DNA from: Branchiostoma floridae
Taxonomy: Eukaryota > Chordata > Leptocardii > Amphioxiformes > Branchiostomatidae
Direction of reading: 5' to 3'
Assembly (NCBI RefSeq): GCF_000003815.2
Contig: NC_049985.1
Coordinates: 18,629,610-18,677,205 of the forward strand
DNA: 47,596 nucleotides
In this document: piece after piece, positions 20,056-32,557 of the stretch
Layout: every line of letters starts with the position of its first letter
Position numbering within the stretch: the stretch's first letter is position 1
Translations under genes and position numbers: made by a program
Notes under the pieces: generated by a model
Databases searched by the model: none
What the model saw: only the letters and a program-made list of their open reading frames with translations
Told to the model about the DNA's origin: nothing

Positions 20056-21675
20056 TCACTCACTCATGACAGGGTATTGTCGCTCTCTTTTGAGGAACCC
20101 CTCCCTTGAACTGTTCCAGACTCTTCTGCATCTTGCAGTCTGTGGCCAGGTGGGGCCTAGGTGTTTCTGCAGGTTGTCTCTCCACCTGGTGCATGGCCTC
20201 CCTCTGCGTCTCCTCCATTCTCTGGGAGTCCACTCCGTGAGCCGTATCGTCCACCTGTTGTTCTGTAGCCTCGCTACGTGTCCTGCCCAGCGGTGTTTAG
20301 CTGTATTTACTGCTGTGATGATGTCTGTAACTCCTGTCTGGAGTCGGATCCAGGAGTTTCTTTTCCTGTCACGAAGTGTGATGCCTAGCATTACCCGCTC
20401 CATTTTTCTCTGAGCAACTCGAAGCATCTCCATCTGAGTAGTGGTTAGTGCCCATGTCTCGCTTCCATAAGTCATCACTGGGAGAATGTACTGGTTAAAA
20501 ACCTTCCTCTTAAGTCCTATACTCGCCTTACGGCTTTTCATGATGTTGTCCACTTTTCCAAAAGCTGTCCATCCCAGTGTGATACGTCTCTTGATCTCTG
20601 GCAGGAGACTTCCATCTTCAGACACTTTTCTTCCTTGGTAGATGTAGCTTTTAACCTGTTCTACTCCTTCCCCACTTATCACTACTGGAGCTTTGTCTGC
20701 ATGCTTGTTATACATCACCTTGGTCTTCCCTAAATGCATGTTGAGACCTACTGGCTTGCTAGCATCATGTATGTCTTGTAGCATTTCTTCCAGTTCTTGT
20801 GGTGGGGTTGCCACTAGGATGATGTCATCTGCAAATAGGAGATGTGACAGGTATTCACCATCGATGTTTATCCCTCTTCCCTCCAAGTTGATCTTGTTGA
20901 TGATGACATCCTGGAGACTGGCTGTGAAGAGTTTAGCAGAGATATTGTCACCCTGCCGTGCTCCTCTTTCCAGTTTGATCATTTCACTGTCTTTATGGAG
21001 TCTGAGGGTGGATGTTGCTCCATGATATAGGTCTCGTATAAGAGTGATGATTTCTGGGTCAGCTCCTTGGTGTTCGAGTGCTGTGAATATCGGCTCAAAT
21101 TCGATGGAGTCGAACGCCTTTTCATAGTCCACGAATGCAAAACATAGTGGAATTTTGTATTCGTTGGCCTTTTCCTGGAGTTGGCTGACAACTTGAATGT
21201 GGTCAATGGTGGAGAATTTAGACCTAAATTCAGCTTGTTTCCGTGTTATGTTTTGGTCTAGGGTCTTCATCATTCTCCACAGAAGGATTTGCGAGAAGAC
21301 TTTGCAGATCACTGACAACAGACTGATTGGACGGTAGTTTTTGATGTCATTTGTGTCGCCCTTCTTGTGGATGAGAACAATGGAGGCATTTTTCCAAGCA
21401 GTTGGAACTTTGTCTTCCCTCAGGCATTTGTTGAAGATCTGCGTGAACTTGTTTACAAGGGGTTTTCCTCCAGCCTTCAAGATGCCTGCTGTGATGTTGT
21501 CATCCCCTGGGGCTTTCTTTAGATTTAGCCGTTGTATGGCAGCTCTTACCTCAGATGGCATGATTGGAGGTGTTTGTTCTGTGTTTTGTTCGTTACTAGT
21601 TGTATTTCCTGTGGTGTTAGATGTTTGTCTTGTATTGTACAGGTTTGCGTAGAATTCCTCACATCTTTTTACCAT
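20056..21675 (-). CDS. RTE-type LINE reverse transcriptase (539 codons, intact)
   Basis: This is an RNA-dependent DNA polymerase of a non-LTR retrotransposon. Visible blocks are: LKKAPGDDNITAGILK (about residues 53-68), IVLIHKKGDTNDIKNYRPIS (99-118), the catalytic palm motif FVDYEKAFDS (181-190), ARQGDNISAKLF (239-250), and FADD (281-284) carrying the catalytic aspartates. The C-terminal region has the Arg-rich RRRRGRPCTRWRDNL box common in RTE proteins. There are no stops or frameshifts over 539 codons, so the copy is young, but without an endonuclease it cannot move by itself. The chosen Met is only the first in this frame; the true protein started far upstream. Confidence 0.9.
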   Translation of the reverse strand: MVKRCEEFYANLYNTRQTSNTTGNTTSNEQNTEQTPPIMPSEVRAAIQRLNLKKAPGDDNITAGILKAGGKPLVNKFTQIFNKCLREDKVPTAWKNASIVLIHKKGDTNDIKNYRPISLLSVICKVFSQILLWRMMKTLDQNITRKQAEFRSKFSTIDHIQVVSQLQEKANEYKIPLCFAFVDYEKAFDSIEFEPIFTALEHQGADPEIITLIRDLYHGATSTLRLHKDSEMIKLERGARQGDNISAKLFTASLQDVIINKINLEGRGINIDGEYLSHLLFADDIILVATPPQELEEMLQDIHDASKPVGLNMHLGKTKVMYNKHADKAPVVISGEGVEQVKSYIYQGRKVSEDGSLLPEIKRRITLGWTAFGKVDNIMKSRKASIGLKRKVFNQYILPVMTYGSETWALTTTQMEMLRVAQRKMERVMLGITLRDRKRNSWIRLQTGVTDIITAVNTAKHRWAGHVARLQNNRWTIRLTEWTPREWRRRRGRPCTRWRDNLQKHLGPTWPQTARCRRVWNSSREGFLKRERQYPVMSE

Positions 21676-22069
21676 TCTGTCAAGGTCGTGGATCAGTGTA
21701 CTATCTATCTTCTTCCTTAAGAGTTGTCATCTTATTCCTGCCAAGGACTTGTTTCTTTCTGACAGACTTCAGTCCTCTGGAGGCTTCCAGTGATTCTAGT
21801 TGCTCGTTCTCATTATAGGCTGCAATCTCTCGTGCCATCTTCTTTCTAATAGTCTTGCAGATCTTTGTGTATTCACGATTTTGTGTTAGTCCCGTCTCTT
21901 TTAATCTGCCGTCGTTTTTCTCTTAGTTGTTTTGTTTCTTCTGAGTGTTTGTCAGGTCTTTTAGACTTCTCTTGCCCTGCAACCTTCAGTGCTGTATCAC
22001 TGATGATGGACGTAATGTTGTCACATTCTGTGTCAATATCATCTGATGTTGTAATAGCCTCAAATCGTG
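20056..22069 (-). mobile_element. 5'-truncated RTE-type LINE
   Basis: The reverse transcriptase and C-terminal domain (20056-21675) are intact. Upstream, 21676-22069 continues the protein (ITSIISDTALKVAGQEKSKR, then YTKICKTIRKKMA) but needs two frameshifts, near 21890 and 21725. The endonuclease domain is absent or lost in the gap at 22070-22169. The 3' end is very short, with TGAG repeats (TGAGTGAGTGA) overlapping the stop codon, typical of RTE elements. Its last ~50 bp are shared with the SINE at 2132-2576. It lies antisense to the host gene just after exon 19783-19814. Confidence 0.85.
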
Positions 22070-22169
22070 NNNNNNNNNNNNNNNNNNNNNNNNNNNNNNN
22101 NNNNNNNNNNNNNNNNNNNNNNNNNNNNNNNNNNNNNNNNNNNNNNNNNNNNNNNNNNNNNNNNNNNNN
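22070..22169. other. Assembly gap (100 N, unknown size)
   Basis: The gap separates the RTE LINE from the first unit of the tandem array. The LINE 5' junction is hidden here. Confidence 0.95.
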
Positions 22170-23586
22170 CGAAAGATTTTTATGATTGTTGTGCCGCCTT
22201 TTAAATCTGTCACGTACATCTCTACCACGTCTCTGCATACATACGGCCGATGCGTGCGTTTGCTGGGGATGTCAACATTCTTTGTTGTGGATGACATAAT
22301 TTGGTACCAATCACAGCGTAGTAAAGTCCCCGTGATCAATCTACATAATACGGGCATCCTGGACTCTGTTGCGCAGTATATTTTAGAACACTCGGACAGA
22401 CAACACGTACCGAACTATAGACCGGGTCTCCAACTGGTCCCGGTCCTCCATATCCAGTTTCTTCCGTCAGTGGTAAGATTGACTGTCAGTGACTTCAGGT
22501 CAAGATTGTCCAAAAAGTTTCTAGCGAACCGTACCGACTATATTCAGCACCCAGGTAAGATAGTTTTCCACTAGCACTGCTTTCTACAAAGTAACGTTTG
22601 ACCGTGTACATCAATGTTAGTTGAACTTTACTTCTGCTTATTGCGGTATCCTTCGCGAGACATAACAGGTCTTTGGTGGTAGAACAAATGTTTGTCACAA
22701 AGACGTGCCTGCCCGTCTCCCTTGCATAGACAACCGTCCAAAACACGGAAGGTTGAAGGCACACACAGACCAACTTCCAAAGTCATGTATCTTCTTACAG
22801 GCAACTTCGCTTGTGATAAATGATTAAGTGGTAAGAAAAGGTTTGAGCACAATACCTAAACATTTTTTTCTGTATATTCATTCCGTACGTCAAAATATCG
22901 CAAATAGGTAGAATACAATGTCCTTGTTAGAATAAAGATATTCTGTATACAGTGACAAAAGGTTGAGGTTGACCACGATATTGCAGCATTCATATCCTGT
23001 TATGTTTAATTACCTGTAAATACAGACACCTATACATCTGTATTTACAGGCAGCCTTTGGTGTCCTTAATCAATTTGGTATGCCGCGTTATACTTAGTAT
23101 AATATTTTAAAACTCTATTTCAAAATACACAAAATTTTACATTACATTCAAAATTATAGTCGAAAATGTGTCCACATGTTCACAAAATTTTTCACTATCA
23201 ATTCAAGCAAAAATTCCAATCCTCTTAAAAAAGACGAATGATAGTGGAGATATAGACAATGATTCTTGTACTGCTTACTTTTTTTTTACTTTTGTCGGGT
23301 ATATTTCTGCCACGTCTCTGTATGCGGCTGGGAGCGTGCGTTTGCTGTTGTGCCACGGTTCTCACATAAGACTGGCACCATGGACTCTGTTGTGCAATAT
23401 ATTTCAGAAAACTCGGACAAACAACACATATCGTACTAGACCTGTTCTTCAATTTGTCCTAGTCTTCTGCATCCAGTTCCTTTTAGAACGGGTAAGATTT
23501 ACTGTCACTGACTTGAATTCAGGTCGAGATTTTCCGAAGCATTGTCCGACATCTAGCAAACCATGTCGATTGTATTCAGCACCCAA

Positions 23587-23700
23587 GTAAAGGTCGGCTC
23601 CCACTGCACTCGCGTCACGCTTGCGTCGCTTCGGGGTTCGTTCATTGTGTCACTGTTGTGTTATTTCCGCCGATTTTCTGTTGCGCTCCCACTGACAGGG
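23587..23700. mobile_element. MITE-like segment replacing the end of an array unit
   Basis: Just after the CACCCAAGTAAAG junction the unit departs from the others and reads CTCCCACTGCACTCGCG then CGGGGTTCGTTCATTGTG. This resembles the left terminus of the TTAA-flanked MITE at 47363 (CTCACTGCACTTGGGG, CGGGGTTCGTTCACTGCAG). The right end is not defined. Confidence 0.45.
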
Positions 23701-24002
23701 GTCACTGTTGCGTTTCTAGACTAAATGGACAGGTTATCGGAAGTCGCAGCGTTGTCAATGTATGAAAAATCACTGTAAAATGATGAAAATCCCTAAAAAT
23801 GAGATTTATAATGAAACAACTTCCCTTGTGATGATGCTTATGCTTATGAATGTTACTTATGTTATATGATAACCTTGAAAGACTTTTACAGTAAAAGAAG
23901 TAACCCAAATGAATGGACACGAACCATACACCAGATTTGACTCCATCGCTTATGTGTTTTGCAACAAGTATGTGTAATGGTGTGTGTTAATTTTCATATT
24001 TC

Positions 24003-24670
24003 NNNNNNNNNNNNNNNNNNNNNNNNNNNNNNNNNNNNNNNNNNNNNNNNNNNNNNNNNNNNNNNNNNNNNNNNNNNNNNNNNNNNNNNNNNNNNNNNNN
24101 NNNNNNNNNNNNNNNNNNNNNNNNNNNNNNNNNNNNNNNNNNNNNNNNNNNNNNNNNNNNNNNNNNNNNNNNNNNNNNNNNNNNNNNNNNNNNNNNNNNN
24201 NNNNNNNNNNNNNNNNNNNNNNNNNNNNNNNNNNNNNNNNNNNNNNNNNNNNNNNNNNNNNNNNNNNNNNNNNNNNNNNNNNNNNNNNNNNNNNNNNNNN
24301 NNNNNNNNNNNNNNNNNNNNNNNNNNNNNNNNNNNNNNNNNNNNNNNNNNNNNNNNNNNNNNNNNNNNNNNNNNNNNNNNNNNNNNNNNNNNNNNNNNNN
24401 NNNNNNNNNNNNNNNNNNNNNNNNNNNNNNNNNNNNNNNNNNNNNNNNNNNNNNNNNNNNNNNNNNNNNNNNNNNNNNNNNNNNNNNNNNNNNNNNNNNN
24501 NNNNNNNNNNNNNNNNNNNNNNNNNNNNNNNNNNNNNNNNNNNNNNNNNNNNNNNNNNNNNNNNNNNNNNNNNNNNNNNNNNNNNNNNNNNNNNNNNNNN
24601 NNNNNNNNNNNNNNNNNNNNNNNNNNNNNNNNNNNNNNNNNNNNNNNNNNNNNNNNNNNNNNNNNNNNNN
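24003..24670. other. Assembly gap (668 N)
   Basis: This gap falls between array units at 23140 and 24670. Confidence 0.95.
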
Positions 24671-27600
24671 ATTTCATTACATTCACAATCATACCGACAA
24701 TGTCTCCACAGGCTGACAAAATTTCTCAATTCCTTTAAAATTAGACGAATAAAAGCTGAAAGATACTTGTGCCGTCTTTTTATTTCCGTCGTGTACATTT
24801 CTGCCACGTCTCTGCAGGCGTCCAGCGCGTGCGTTAGCTGTTACTTTCAGCCCTATTAGATGTGGTGGAACCATCATACACATAGCAGGCAACCACATAG
24901 TGGACAAGATGTTCATCTTTTACAGGTCCTACACATTTCTTATCTATCAGACCGAGATTGTCCAAAAGATTGTCCTGAAGATTGTCCGACCGGTACCGAA
25001 CCGTGCCAATTGTATTTAGCAATAAGGTGAGTTAGTTTCACCACCAGCGCTGCTTCCTACAAACGTTTGACTGTCTACTTCCATGTTTGGTGAGCTCTGC
25101 TACTGATCGATTATCCTTCCCAAGACACACCTGATTTGCAATGTCAGACCATCTGCTAGCCAGATTTCTCCTAAAGATGCGTGCGGGCATCCCCGTCCAT
25201 AAGGCATAACCCCTGACAGGGAAAAGGGTGCAGACACCCGCGGAGACCAACTTTCGAAGTCACGCATTTTTCTACGGGCAACTTCAGTATGAATAAATGA
25301 TTAATTAGCAACTAGAGGTTTTAACCCAATCACTAGAAGGATTTTTGTATGTTCATTACATGCATCAAGGCATGGCTATCAGGGAGAATATAATGTGTCT
25401 TGTAGAAAAAAACTATGTCCTGTTTATTTCGACCAAATGTTAAAGTCGGCGAAAAATATTGCAGCGGTGTTACTGTGCTATAATCATAGGTAAAGACAGA
25501 TCTCTAGGCCTACAAACTTCCAATATTGACAAAAACTGAAACTATAAATTCAAAGAAAACTCACAAGTCATCTAACATTGACGAATAAAAGCTGACAGAT
25601 TGTTTATGATTGTTGTGTTGCCTTTTATTTCTGCCAGTTACATTTTTGCCACATTTCTGCATGCGACCGGTGCGTGCGTTTGCTGTGGATGTCAATATTC
25701 TCTGTTGTGGGTGACATCATTTTGCATCAATCACAGCGTAGTAAAGCGCCCTTGATTAATCTACATAATACGTACACCGTGGACTCTGCTGTGCAGTTTA
25801 TTTTAGAATACTGGGATAAATAACAAGTACCAAACTGTAGACTAGGTTTTCAGTTAAGTCCTGGTCATCCACATCCATTTTTCCCTGGCACTGTTAAGAT
25901 TGACTGCCGGTGACACCACTGTATTTAGCTCCCAGGTAAGATGGTTTCCTGCAAGCGCTGCTTTCTACAAACGTTTAACCGGGTAAACCAATGCTTGTTG
26001 AGCTCTACAGCTGCTTATTGCCGTATCCTTCGCTCGACATGACAAGTTTGTGATGGTAGAACAAATGTTTGTACCAACGACACGCCAGCCCGTGTCCCCT
26101 GCATACAGAACTGTCCAAAACCCCTGGCAGGGACATGGTTGAAGAAACAAGCAGATCAACTTTCAAAATCATGCATCATCTTAAGAACAACTCCGTTTGT
26201 GATGAATTATTCTGTAGGAAGGAGAGGTTTGAACAAAATCACTGAACGGTTTTCTATATATTTTTGACATGCATGAAATCATCGCTAATAGGTAGAATAA
26301 GATGTCCTTGGTAGAAACAAAATAAAAACAATGTCCTGTTTACAGTGACCAGAGGTTGAGGTTGGCCAAAATATTTCAACAGATATATCCTGCTATGTTT
26401 CATCAACTGTAAATATTGAAGCCTATGAATCTGCAATTGATGCCCTTTATTAACCTTGAATGTACGTTTTGCTATGCTTAGTTTTTCAAGCATTATTATT
26501 TGAGAATACACAAAAGCTTACATTACATTACATTCACAATTGTACTCGAAAATGTGTCCACATGTTGACAAAATTTTTCACTATCTATTCAAGCAAAGCT
26601 AGTAATCCTCTTTAAAAAGACGAATAATAGCAGAAATATTGTCCATGATTCTTGTGCTGCTTTTTTACTTTTGTCGGGTACATTTCTGCCACGTTTCTGT
26701 ATGCGGCTGGGTGTGTGCGTTTGCTGTGGATGCCACGATTTTTTTTTATTTTGGCTGACGTTATTTTGCACCAATCACAGCATGGAAAAGTACAATCGAC
26801 TAACCCGCATGATACGGGCATCGTGGACTCTGTTGCGCAATATATTTTAGAACACTCGGACAAACAACACATACCAAACTGTAGACCTGGTCTTCAATTT
26901 GTCCTAGTCTTCTGCATCCAGTTTCTCTCAGCACTGGTAAGATTGACTGTCGGGGACTTGGATTCAGGTCGAGAATGTCCGAAAGATTGTCCGATCTTTA
27001 GCGAACCATATCGATTGTATTCAGCACCCAGGTAAGATAGTTTTCCACTAGCGCTACTTTCTACAAACGTTTGACCGTGTACACCAATGTTTGTTGAGTT
27101 TTACTTCTGCTTATTGCTGTATCCTTACGATGATTTTTGTTCCAAAAACGCGCCCGCGTCCCTTGCTTACAGAACTGTCCAAAACCCCTGGCCGAGACAT
27201 GGTTGGAGACACACGCAGACAAACTTTCAAAATCATGCATCTTCTTACGAACAGCTTCTTTTGTGATAAGTGATTAAGTATAGCAAGGAGAGGTTTGAAC
27301 ACAATCACTAATAGGTTTTCCGTATATTTATTACATGCATTAAAACATCGCTAATAGGTAGATTAAAATGTCCTTGTTAGAAACAAAATAAAAACGATGT
27401 CCTGTTTACATTGACCAAAGGTTGAGATTGGCCACAATATTGCAACAGTTATATCCTACTGTGTTTCATCACCGATGAATACAGATTCCTATAAATTATC
27501 TATTAATGCCCTCAATTAATCTTGAGTCCTCCATTATACTAAGTATAGTTTCTTAAACTTTATTCGAGAATACACAAAAAAGAATTCATTACATTCACAA

Positions 27601-27673
27601 TTATACACGAAAATGCATCCACATGTTGACAAAAACTGTCACAAAAACAATTAAAACAAAACTAGTAATCCTA

Positions 27674-28081
27674 NNNNNNNNNNNNNNNNNNNNNNNNNNN
27701 NNNNNNNNNNNNNNNNNNNNNNNNNNNNNNNNNNNNNNNNNNNNNNNNNNNNNNNNNNNNNNNNNNNNNNNNNNNNNNNNNNNNNNNNNNNNNNNNNNNN
27801 NNNNNNNNNNNNNNNNNNNNNNNNNNNNNNNNNNNNNNNNNNNNNNNNNNNNNNNNNNNNNNNNNNNNNNNNNNNNNNNNNNNNNNNNNNNNNNNNNNNN
27901 NNNNNNNNNNNNNNNNNNNNNNNNNNNNNNNNNNNNNNNNNNNNNNNNNNNNNNNNNNNNNNNNNNNNNNNNNNNNNNNNNNNNNNNNNNNNNNNNNNNN
28001 NNNNNNNNNNNNNNNNNNNNNNNNNNNNNNNNNNNNNNNNNNNNNNNNNNNNNNNNNNNNNNNNNNNNNNNNNNNNNNNNN
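27674..28081. other. Assembly gap (408 N)
   Basis: This gap removes the first half of the array unit that starts near 27586. Confidence 0.95.
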
Positions 28082-28176
28082 CACTGGCGTTACTTTCTGC
28101 AAAGAAACGTTTGACCGTGTAGGAGAATGCTCTACTGCTGCTTATTGCTGTATTCTTTCCGAGACATGACAGGTTT

Positions 28177-28500
28177 GTGACCATGGTGGACCCCATGTTT
28201 GCACCGAAGGCGCGCTCGCCCGCGCAACCTGCGTACAGAATTTCTGTCCAAAACCCCGAACCTGGGTACACACGCGTGCAGACCAACTTTCCCTTTTCTG
28301 AAGGTAAAAATAATGATTGTTTGTGCCGTTGTGTTACATTTTTATTTCTACCACGTTTGTCGCAAAGACGCCCCCGCGCACGGTGCGCTCAGAACCGTAA
28401 AATAACCCTGACCGAGTCGACGCTGCAGGCACGCGACGACCAACTTTCAAACTCATGTATCTTCTTACGAACAGCTTCGTTTGTGACAACTGATAAGTAG
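28177..28500 (+). CDS. Open frame in array unit (107 codons, doubtful)
   Basis: The frame starts MVDPMFAPKARSPAQPAYR, passes NPEPGYTRV and ends FVTTDK. A sister frame lies at 32558-32920 in another unit. Part of the similarity simply reflects recent unit duplication. A GAAG/GTAAAA donor-like site lies near 28303. No domain is recognised. It may be chance coding in a repeat. Confidence 0.2.
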   Translation: MTMVDPMFAPKARSPAQPAYRISVQNPEPGYTRVQTNFPFSEGKNNDCLCRCVTFLFLPRLSQRRPRARCAQNRKITLTESTLQARDDQLSNSCIFLRTASFVTTDK

Positions 28501-29189
28501 CAACAAGAATTTTAGCCCAATCATTTTTCTGTATATTCATTACATGCAACGAAGAATGGCTATCAGTGGAATATAGTGTCCTTGGTAGAAAGAAATGTCC
28601 TGTTTACATTGACCAAAGGTTGAAATTTGCCAAAATATTGCAGCAGGTTTATGGTACTAATAATTGATCATAGATAAGCACATAGGACTTTACTTTGTAT
28701 AAATTGCATTTACAATCAAACCAAAAAATGTCTGTACATGTACATGTTGACAAAAACGGTATCTATGAATTAAAAAAAAAACTTACACATCCACAAGAAA
28801 GGATGAATAAATTCTGAAAGATTGTTGTGACACCTTTTATATCTGTCACGTACATTTCTGCCACGTTTCCACGCAGGCACGTACTCTTTGTTGTGGGTGA
28901 CATCATTTTGCACCAATCACAGCATTGAAAAGTCCAATCGATCAATCTACATAATACGGGCATTGTGGACTCTGTTGCGCAGTGTATTTTAGAATACTGG
29001 GACAAAAACACGTACCAAACTGTAGAAAAGATCTTCATCTTGCCCTGGTCCTTCACATTCAGTTTCTTCTGGCACTGTTAAGATTGACTGTCTGTGACTT
29101 CAAGTTGAGCTTGCCCAAAAGATTGTCCAACATCTAGCGAACCGTACCGACTGTATGTAGCACTTTTCCACTAGCGCTGCTCTCTACAA

Positions 29190-30361
29190 AGTTTAGAAAT
29201 AGTAACATATTATTGTTATCTAAGTATTGTTGTATCCTCAGCTGGAACATTCAAAGCCAACAGCAAATACTTATACAGCAAGGGATTGAAAGCTTTATTT
29301 GGAATTAGACAATCATTAGACAAAGCAGACGCACCATTATCAGTTAAAAACAAACTCTTCGACACTTGTGTTAAACCTATATTGCTTTATGGATCTAAAA
29401 TTTGGGGCCCATTCAAAAGTCCTAAATCTTGTCCTATTGAAAATGTACACTTGAAATTTTGTAAACACTCACTTAATGTTCCAAATACTTCATCTAACCT
29501 TGCTGTACGTGCTGAATTAGGCAGGTATCCTATCCAACTGGAGGCCTCTCTAAACGCGATCAAATATCTCATTAGAATTCAGCAGAACGTGCCAGCTGAG
29601 AGTCTGCAAGCAGACGCTCTTTTATGTCAAGTGAATCTAGATTCATCAGGTACTAAATGTTGGGCATCTGGTGTTCGCAAAACCTTGGAGGAGTGTGGTT
29701 ACCCGTTTGTTTGGCAAGCCCCTCAATCAACAGATTCAGATGTATCCCACCTAATTTCTGCAATCCACCAGCGTCTGAAGGATATTTATTTCCAGAATTT
29801 CCTAACCAACATTCATAATGATAATAAAGGTTTAAGTGCGAAAAACAAACTCCGAACGTACAGACTACTCAAGTCCACGTACAATGAAGAACAGTATCTG
29901 AAAATAACAAACATTCGGCACAGAGCTACCATCGCTAAACTAAGAATCAGTAGCCACAAACTGCGAATTGAATCAGGAAGGCACAACCGCACTCCTCTAG
30001 AACAAAGGGTCTGCCAATTTTGTACTCCAAATATGGTAGAAGATGAAGTACATTTCACTGTTGATTGTGATATGTATGCCAATGATAGAAATATTCTATT
30101 TAATTACGTAGAAAGTAGATTCCCTTATTCTAGACACATGAGTAGCACTGACACGTTTGTATTCCTCATGCGTTTTGACAAACCAACCATAGCTAAACCC
30201 ATACAGTCCTATATTTTCACAATTACCAAGAAGCGAGAAGAAGCCGAACCTCTATATTAGACAAGATTTGTGATACTTTTATATGTATATATGTTTTGAC
30301 TTGTTGCGACCTGTACTTAGCTCTGTCGGGCAAAAATGTACAATAAAGGTCTTCATTCATT
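29190..30361 (+). mobile_element. 5'-truncated L2-like LINE inserted in array unit
   Basis: The array sequence CTACAAACGTTTGACC is interrupted here. The insert encodes the C-terminal part of an L2-group protein, has a short 3' UTR with AATAAAGG, and ends in a (CATT)n tail at about 30347-30365, the usual L2/CR1 style of 3' end. The array resumes at GATTGACCGTGTG. Short similar flanks (CAAAGTTT/CAACGATT) may be a degraded target-site duplication. Confidence 0.8.
29286..30260 (+). CDS. L2-like LINE protein, C-terminal part of ORF2
   Basis: The 324-codon frame is open upstream to about 29200 (IVVSSAGTFKANSKYLYSK). It covers the region after the reverse transcriptase palm: ALFGIRQSLDKADAPLSVK, CVKPILLYGSKIWGP, a RAELGRYPI block typical of L2-group elements, and a C-terminal VCQFCTPN…EDEVHF…DC motif resembling the C-x2-C…H…C zinc-binding tail of L2/CR1 proteins. 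The catalytic domain is missing because of 5' truncation. The absence of stops implies a young insertion. It has no host function. Confidence 0.85.
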   Translation: MKALFGIRQSLDKADAPLSVKNKLFDTCVKPILLYGSKIWGPFKSPKSCPIENVHLKFCKHSLNVPNTSSNLAVRAELGRYPIQLEASLNAIKYLIRIQQNVPAESLQADALLCQVNLDSSGTKCWASGVRKTLEECGYPFVWQAPQSTDSDVSHLISAIHQRLKDIYFQNFLTNIHNDNKGLSAKNKLRTYRLLKSTYNEEQYLKITNIRHRATIAKLRISSHKLRIESGRHNRTPLEQRVCQFCTPNMVEDEVHFTVDCDMYANDRNILFNYVESRFPYSRHMSSTDTFVFLMRFDKPTIAKPIQSYIFTITKKREEAEPLY

Positions 30362-30820
30362 CATTCAACGATTGACCGTGTGCACGAATGTTTGTTGAGC
30401 TCTACTGCTGCTTATTGTTGTATCACCCGCGAGACACGACAGGTTTGTGGTATATATAATAAAACAAATGTATGTCCCAAAGACGCGCCCGCCCGTGTCC
30501 CCTCCATACAGAACTGTCCAAAATCCCTGGCCGAGACATGGTTGAAAACACACGTGCACGCAGACCAGCTTTCAAAGTCATGCATCTTCTGACGAACAGC
30601 TTAGTTTGTGATAAATGATTACGTATCGAGGAAGTGGTTGAACAAAATCACTAAACGCCTTTCTGTATATTCATTCCATGCATCAAAACATCGCTAATAC
30701 GTAGAATGAAATGCACTTGTTAGGACAAATTTAAAACCTTGTATTGTTTACAGTGACCAGAGGTTGAGGTTGGCCAAAATATTTCAACAGTCATATCCTG
30801 CTATGTTTCATCTACTGTAA

Positions 30821-31894
30821 CGGGGGCCGCCCTAAGATGGTTCCCGTCGAAAGACGGTACGGATTTTTTGCTGATCTTATTATCCATAAGTACACCGTGT
30901 TTGTTGCCACTGACTATGCTGATTACAAAGGTAAATAAACCAAGTCCATGCACAGAGCTTTCATTTGCATTCCAAGTATACTTTAACATATTTACTTCAT
31001 GTTTTTTTAAAAACAGAATTCTAACAGTAATGTTGACAGTGCTTAATCACTGCGGTCACCGGCCTCTGCGTATTGGCGGCTCGTGTCGCTAACTATACGA
31101 ACTCTTCCAAGCAGTCACACATCTGCCATGATACGCATAAATAAAGCTCCATAAAACACTATGAATATGGGTCTTCAAATGTTTGTTGACTAGAAAAGCA
31201 ACCAAAAGGAAGTGACATAAACATTGCCACCATTGTACTCCCAAGGGAGTGTGGCCGTGAAAGTGGCAGACTAGAGAACGCTCCAAAGATTTATTTGACT
31301 GTAACAAATGATTCGTGCTGTCTATGAAAACAAGACTTGATAGAGAGATGTAGATGATATTTTCATATAATCAGACAGAGTTTTGTTGATGTTGGCGTTG
31401 TCGTTTATTCGTAATGTTTTTTTTTAGTAGGGCATTCACAATCAGTGCATTCAGCCCATTGCCCGTAAAAACATCAGCTGGATTGTTCTAGGTACGGCCT
31501 TCCTCATGTGAGACAAGAAGTACATACAGTCACGATTTTACTGTCAAAAGAAAGCTAAAATATCATACAATTAATTTTTTCTGTGTACTTAAATTTACCA
31601 CTTACTTCTAAAGAGAGCAAAATGTAAAAAAGCGTACCAAGTTAGGCACACTGTCCAGCGTAGCATAAAATTGGAAGGTAACATACACGAAATTGTCTCA
31701 CAGTGTTTGCCGCTTGTAACACGCAGCGCGAAAGGTTTATGAACCACATTCATGCATTTCTTATTCAAGTATGTTGTTCAAATCTATGTGTAAAAAATTC
31801 AGTCATCAAATTTTGACCTCTCTCAGGCAGCTAGCGATGGAGCGCCATGAGTTTGAGCGCAAGAAAAAGCTTACCGTGTTGGGGCACCTCTCGT
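30821..31894. mobile_element. ~1.07-kb insertion of unknown type in array unit
   Basis: The array reads CTACTGTAAATATTGAA in a sister unit (26404-26420). Here CTACTGTAA is followed by foreign DNA starting CGGGGGCCGCC and ending CACCTCTCGT, then TAAATATTGAA resumes. A TAA is present on both sides, which could be a 3-bp target-site duplication or chance. I see no inverted ends and no recognisable protein. Confidence 0.55.
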
Positions 31895-32557
31895 TAAATA
31901 TTGAACCCCATGAATCTGCTATTGATGCCCTTTATTAACCTTGAATGCCCGTTATACTAAGTATAATTTTTCTATCATTAATATTTGAGAATACACAAAA
32001 GCTTACATTACATTACATTCACAATTATACTCGAAAATGTGTCCACATATTGACAAATTTTTTCACTATCAATTCAAGCAAAACTAGTAATCCTCTTCAA
32101 AAATACGAATAATAGCAGAGATATTGTCCATGATTGTTGTGCTGCTTTTTTTTACTTTTGTCGGGTACATTTCTGCCACGTTTCTGCATGCGGCTGGGTG
32201 CGTGTGTTTGCTGTGGATGTCAACATTCTTTGTTGTGGGTGACATCATTTTGCACCAATCACAGCGTTGAAATGTCCCCTTGATCAATCTTTATGAAACT
32301 GGCATCGTGGACTCTGTTGCGCAGTATGTTATAGAATATTGGGACAAACAACACGTACCGAACTGTAGACCGGGTCTTCAACTTGTCCTGGTCCTCCACA
32401 TCCAGTTTCTCCCGGCACTGGTACAAGTTATTGTCGGTGACTTCAAGTCGAGATTGTCCAAAAGATTGTCAGGCTGTATTTACCAATCAGGTAAGATAGT
32501 TTTCCACTGGCGTTACTTTCTGCAAAGAAACGTTTCGCCGTGTAGGAGAATGCTCTG

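Noticed and set aside
20066-20413. 115-codon plus-strand frame over the LINE
   Set aside because: It is the antisense shadow of the intact reverse transcriptase ORF.
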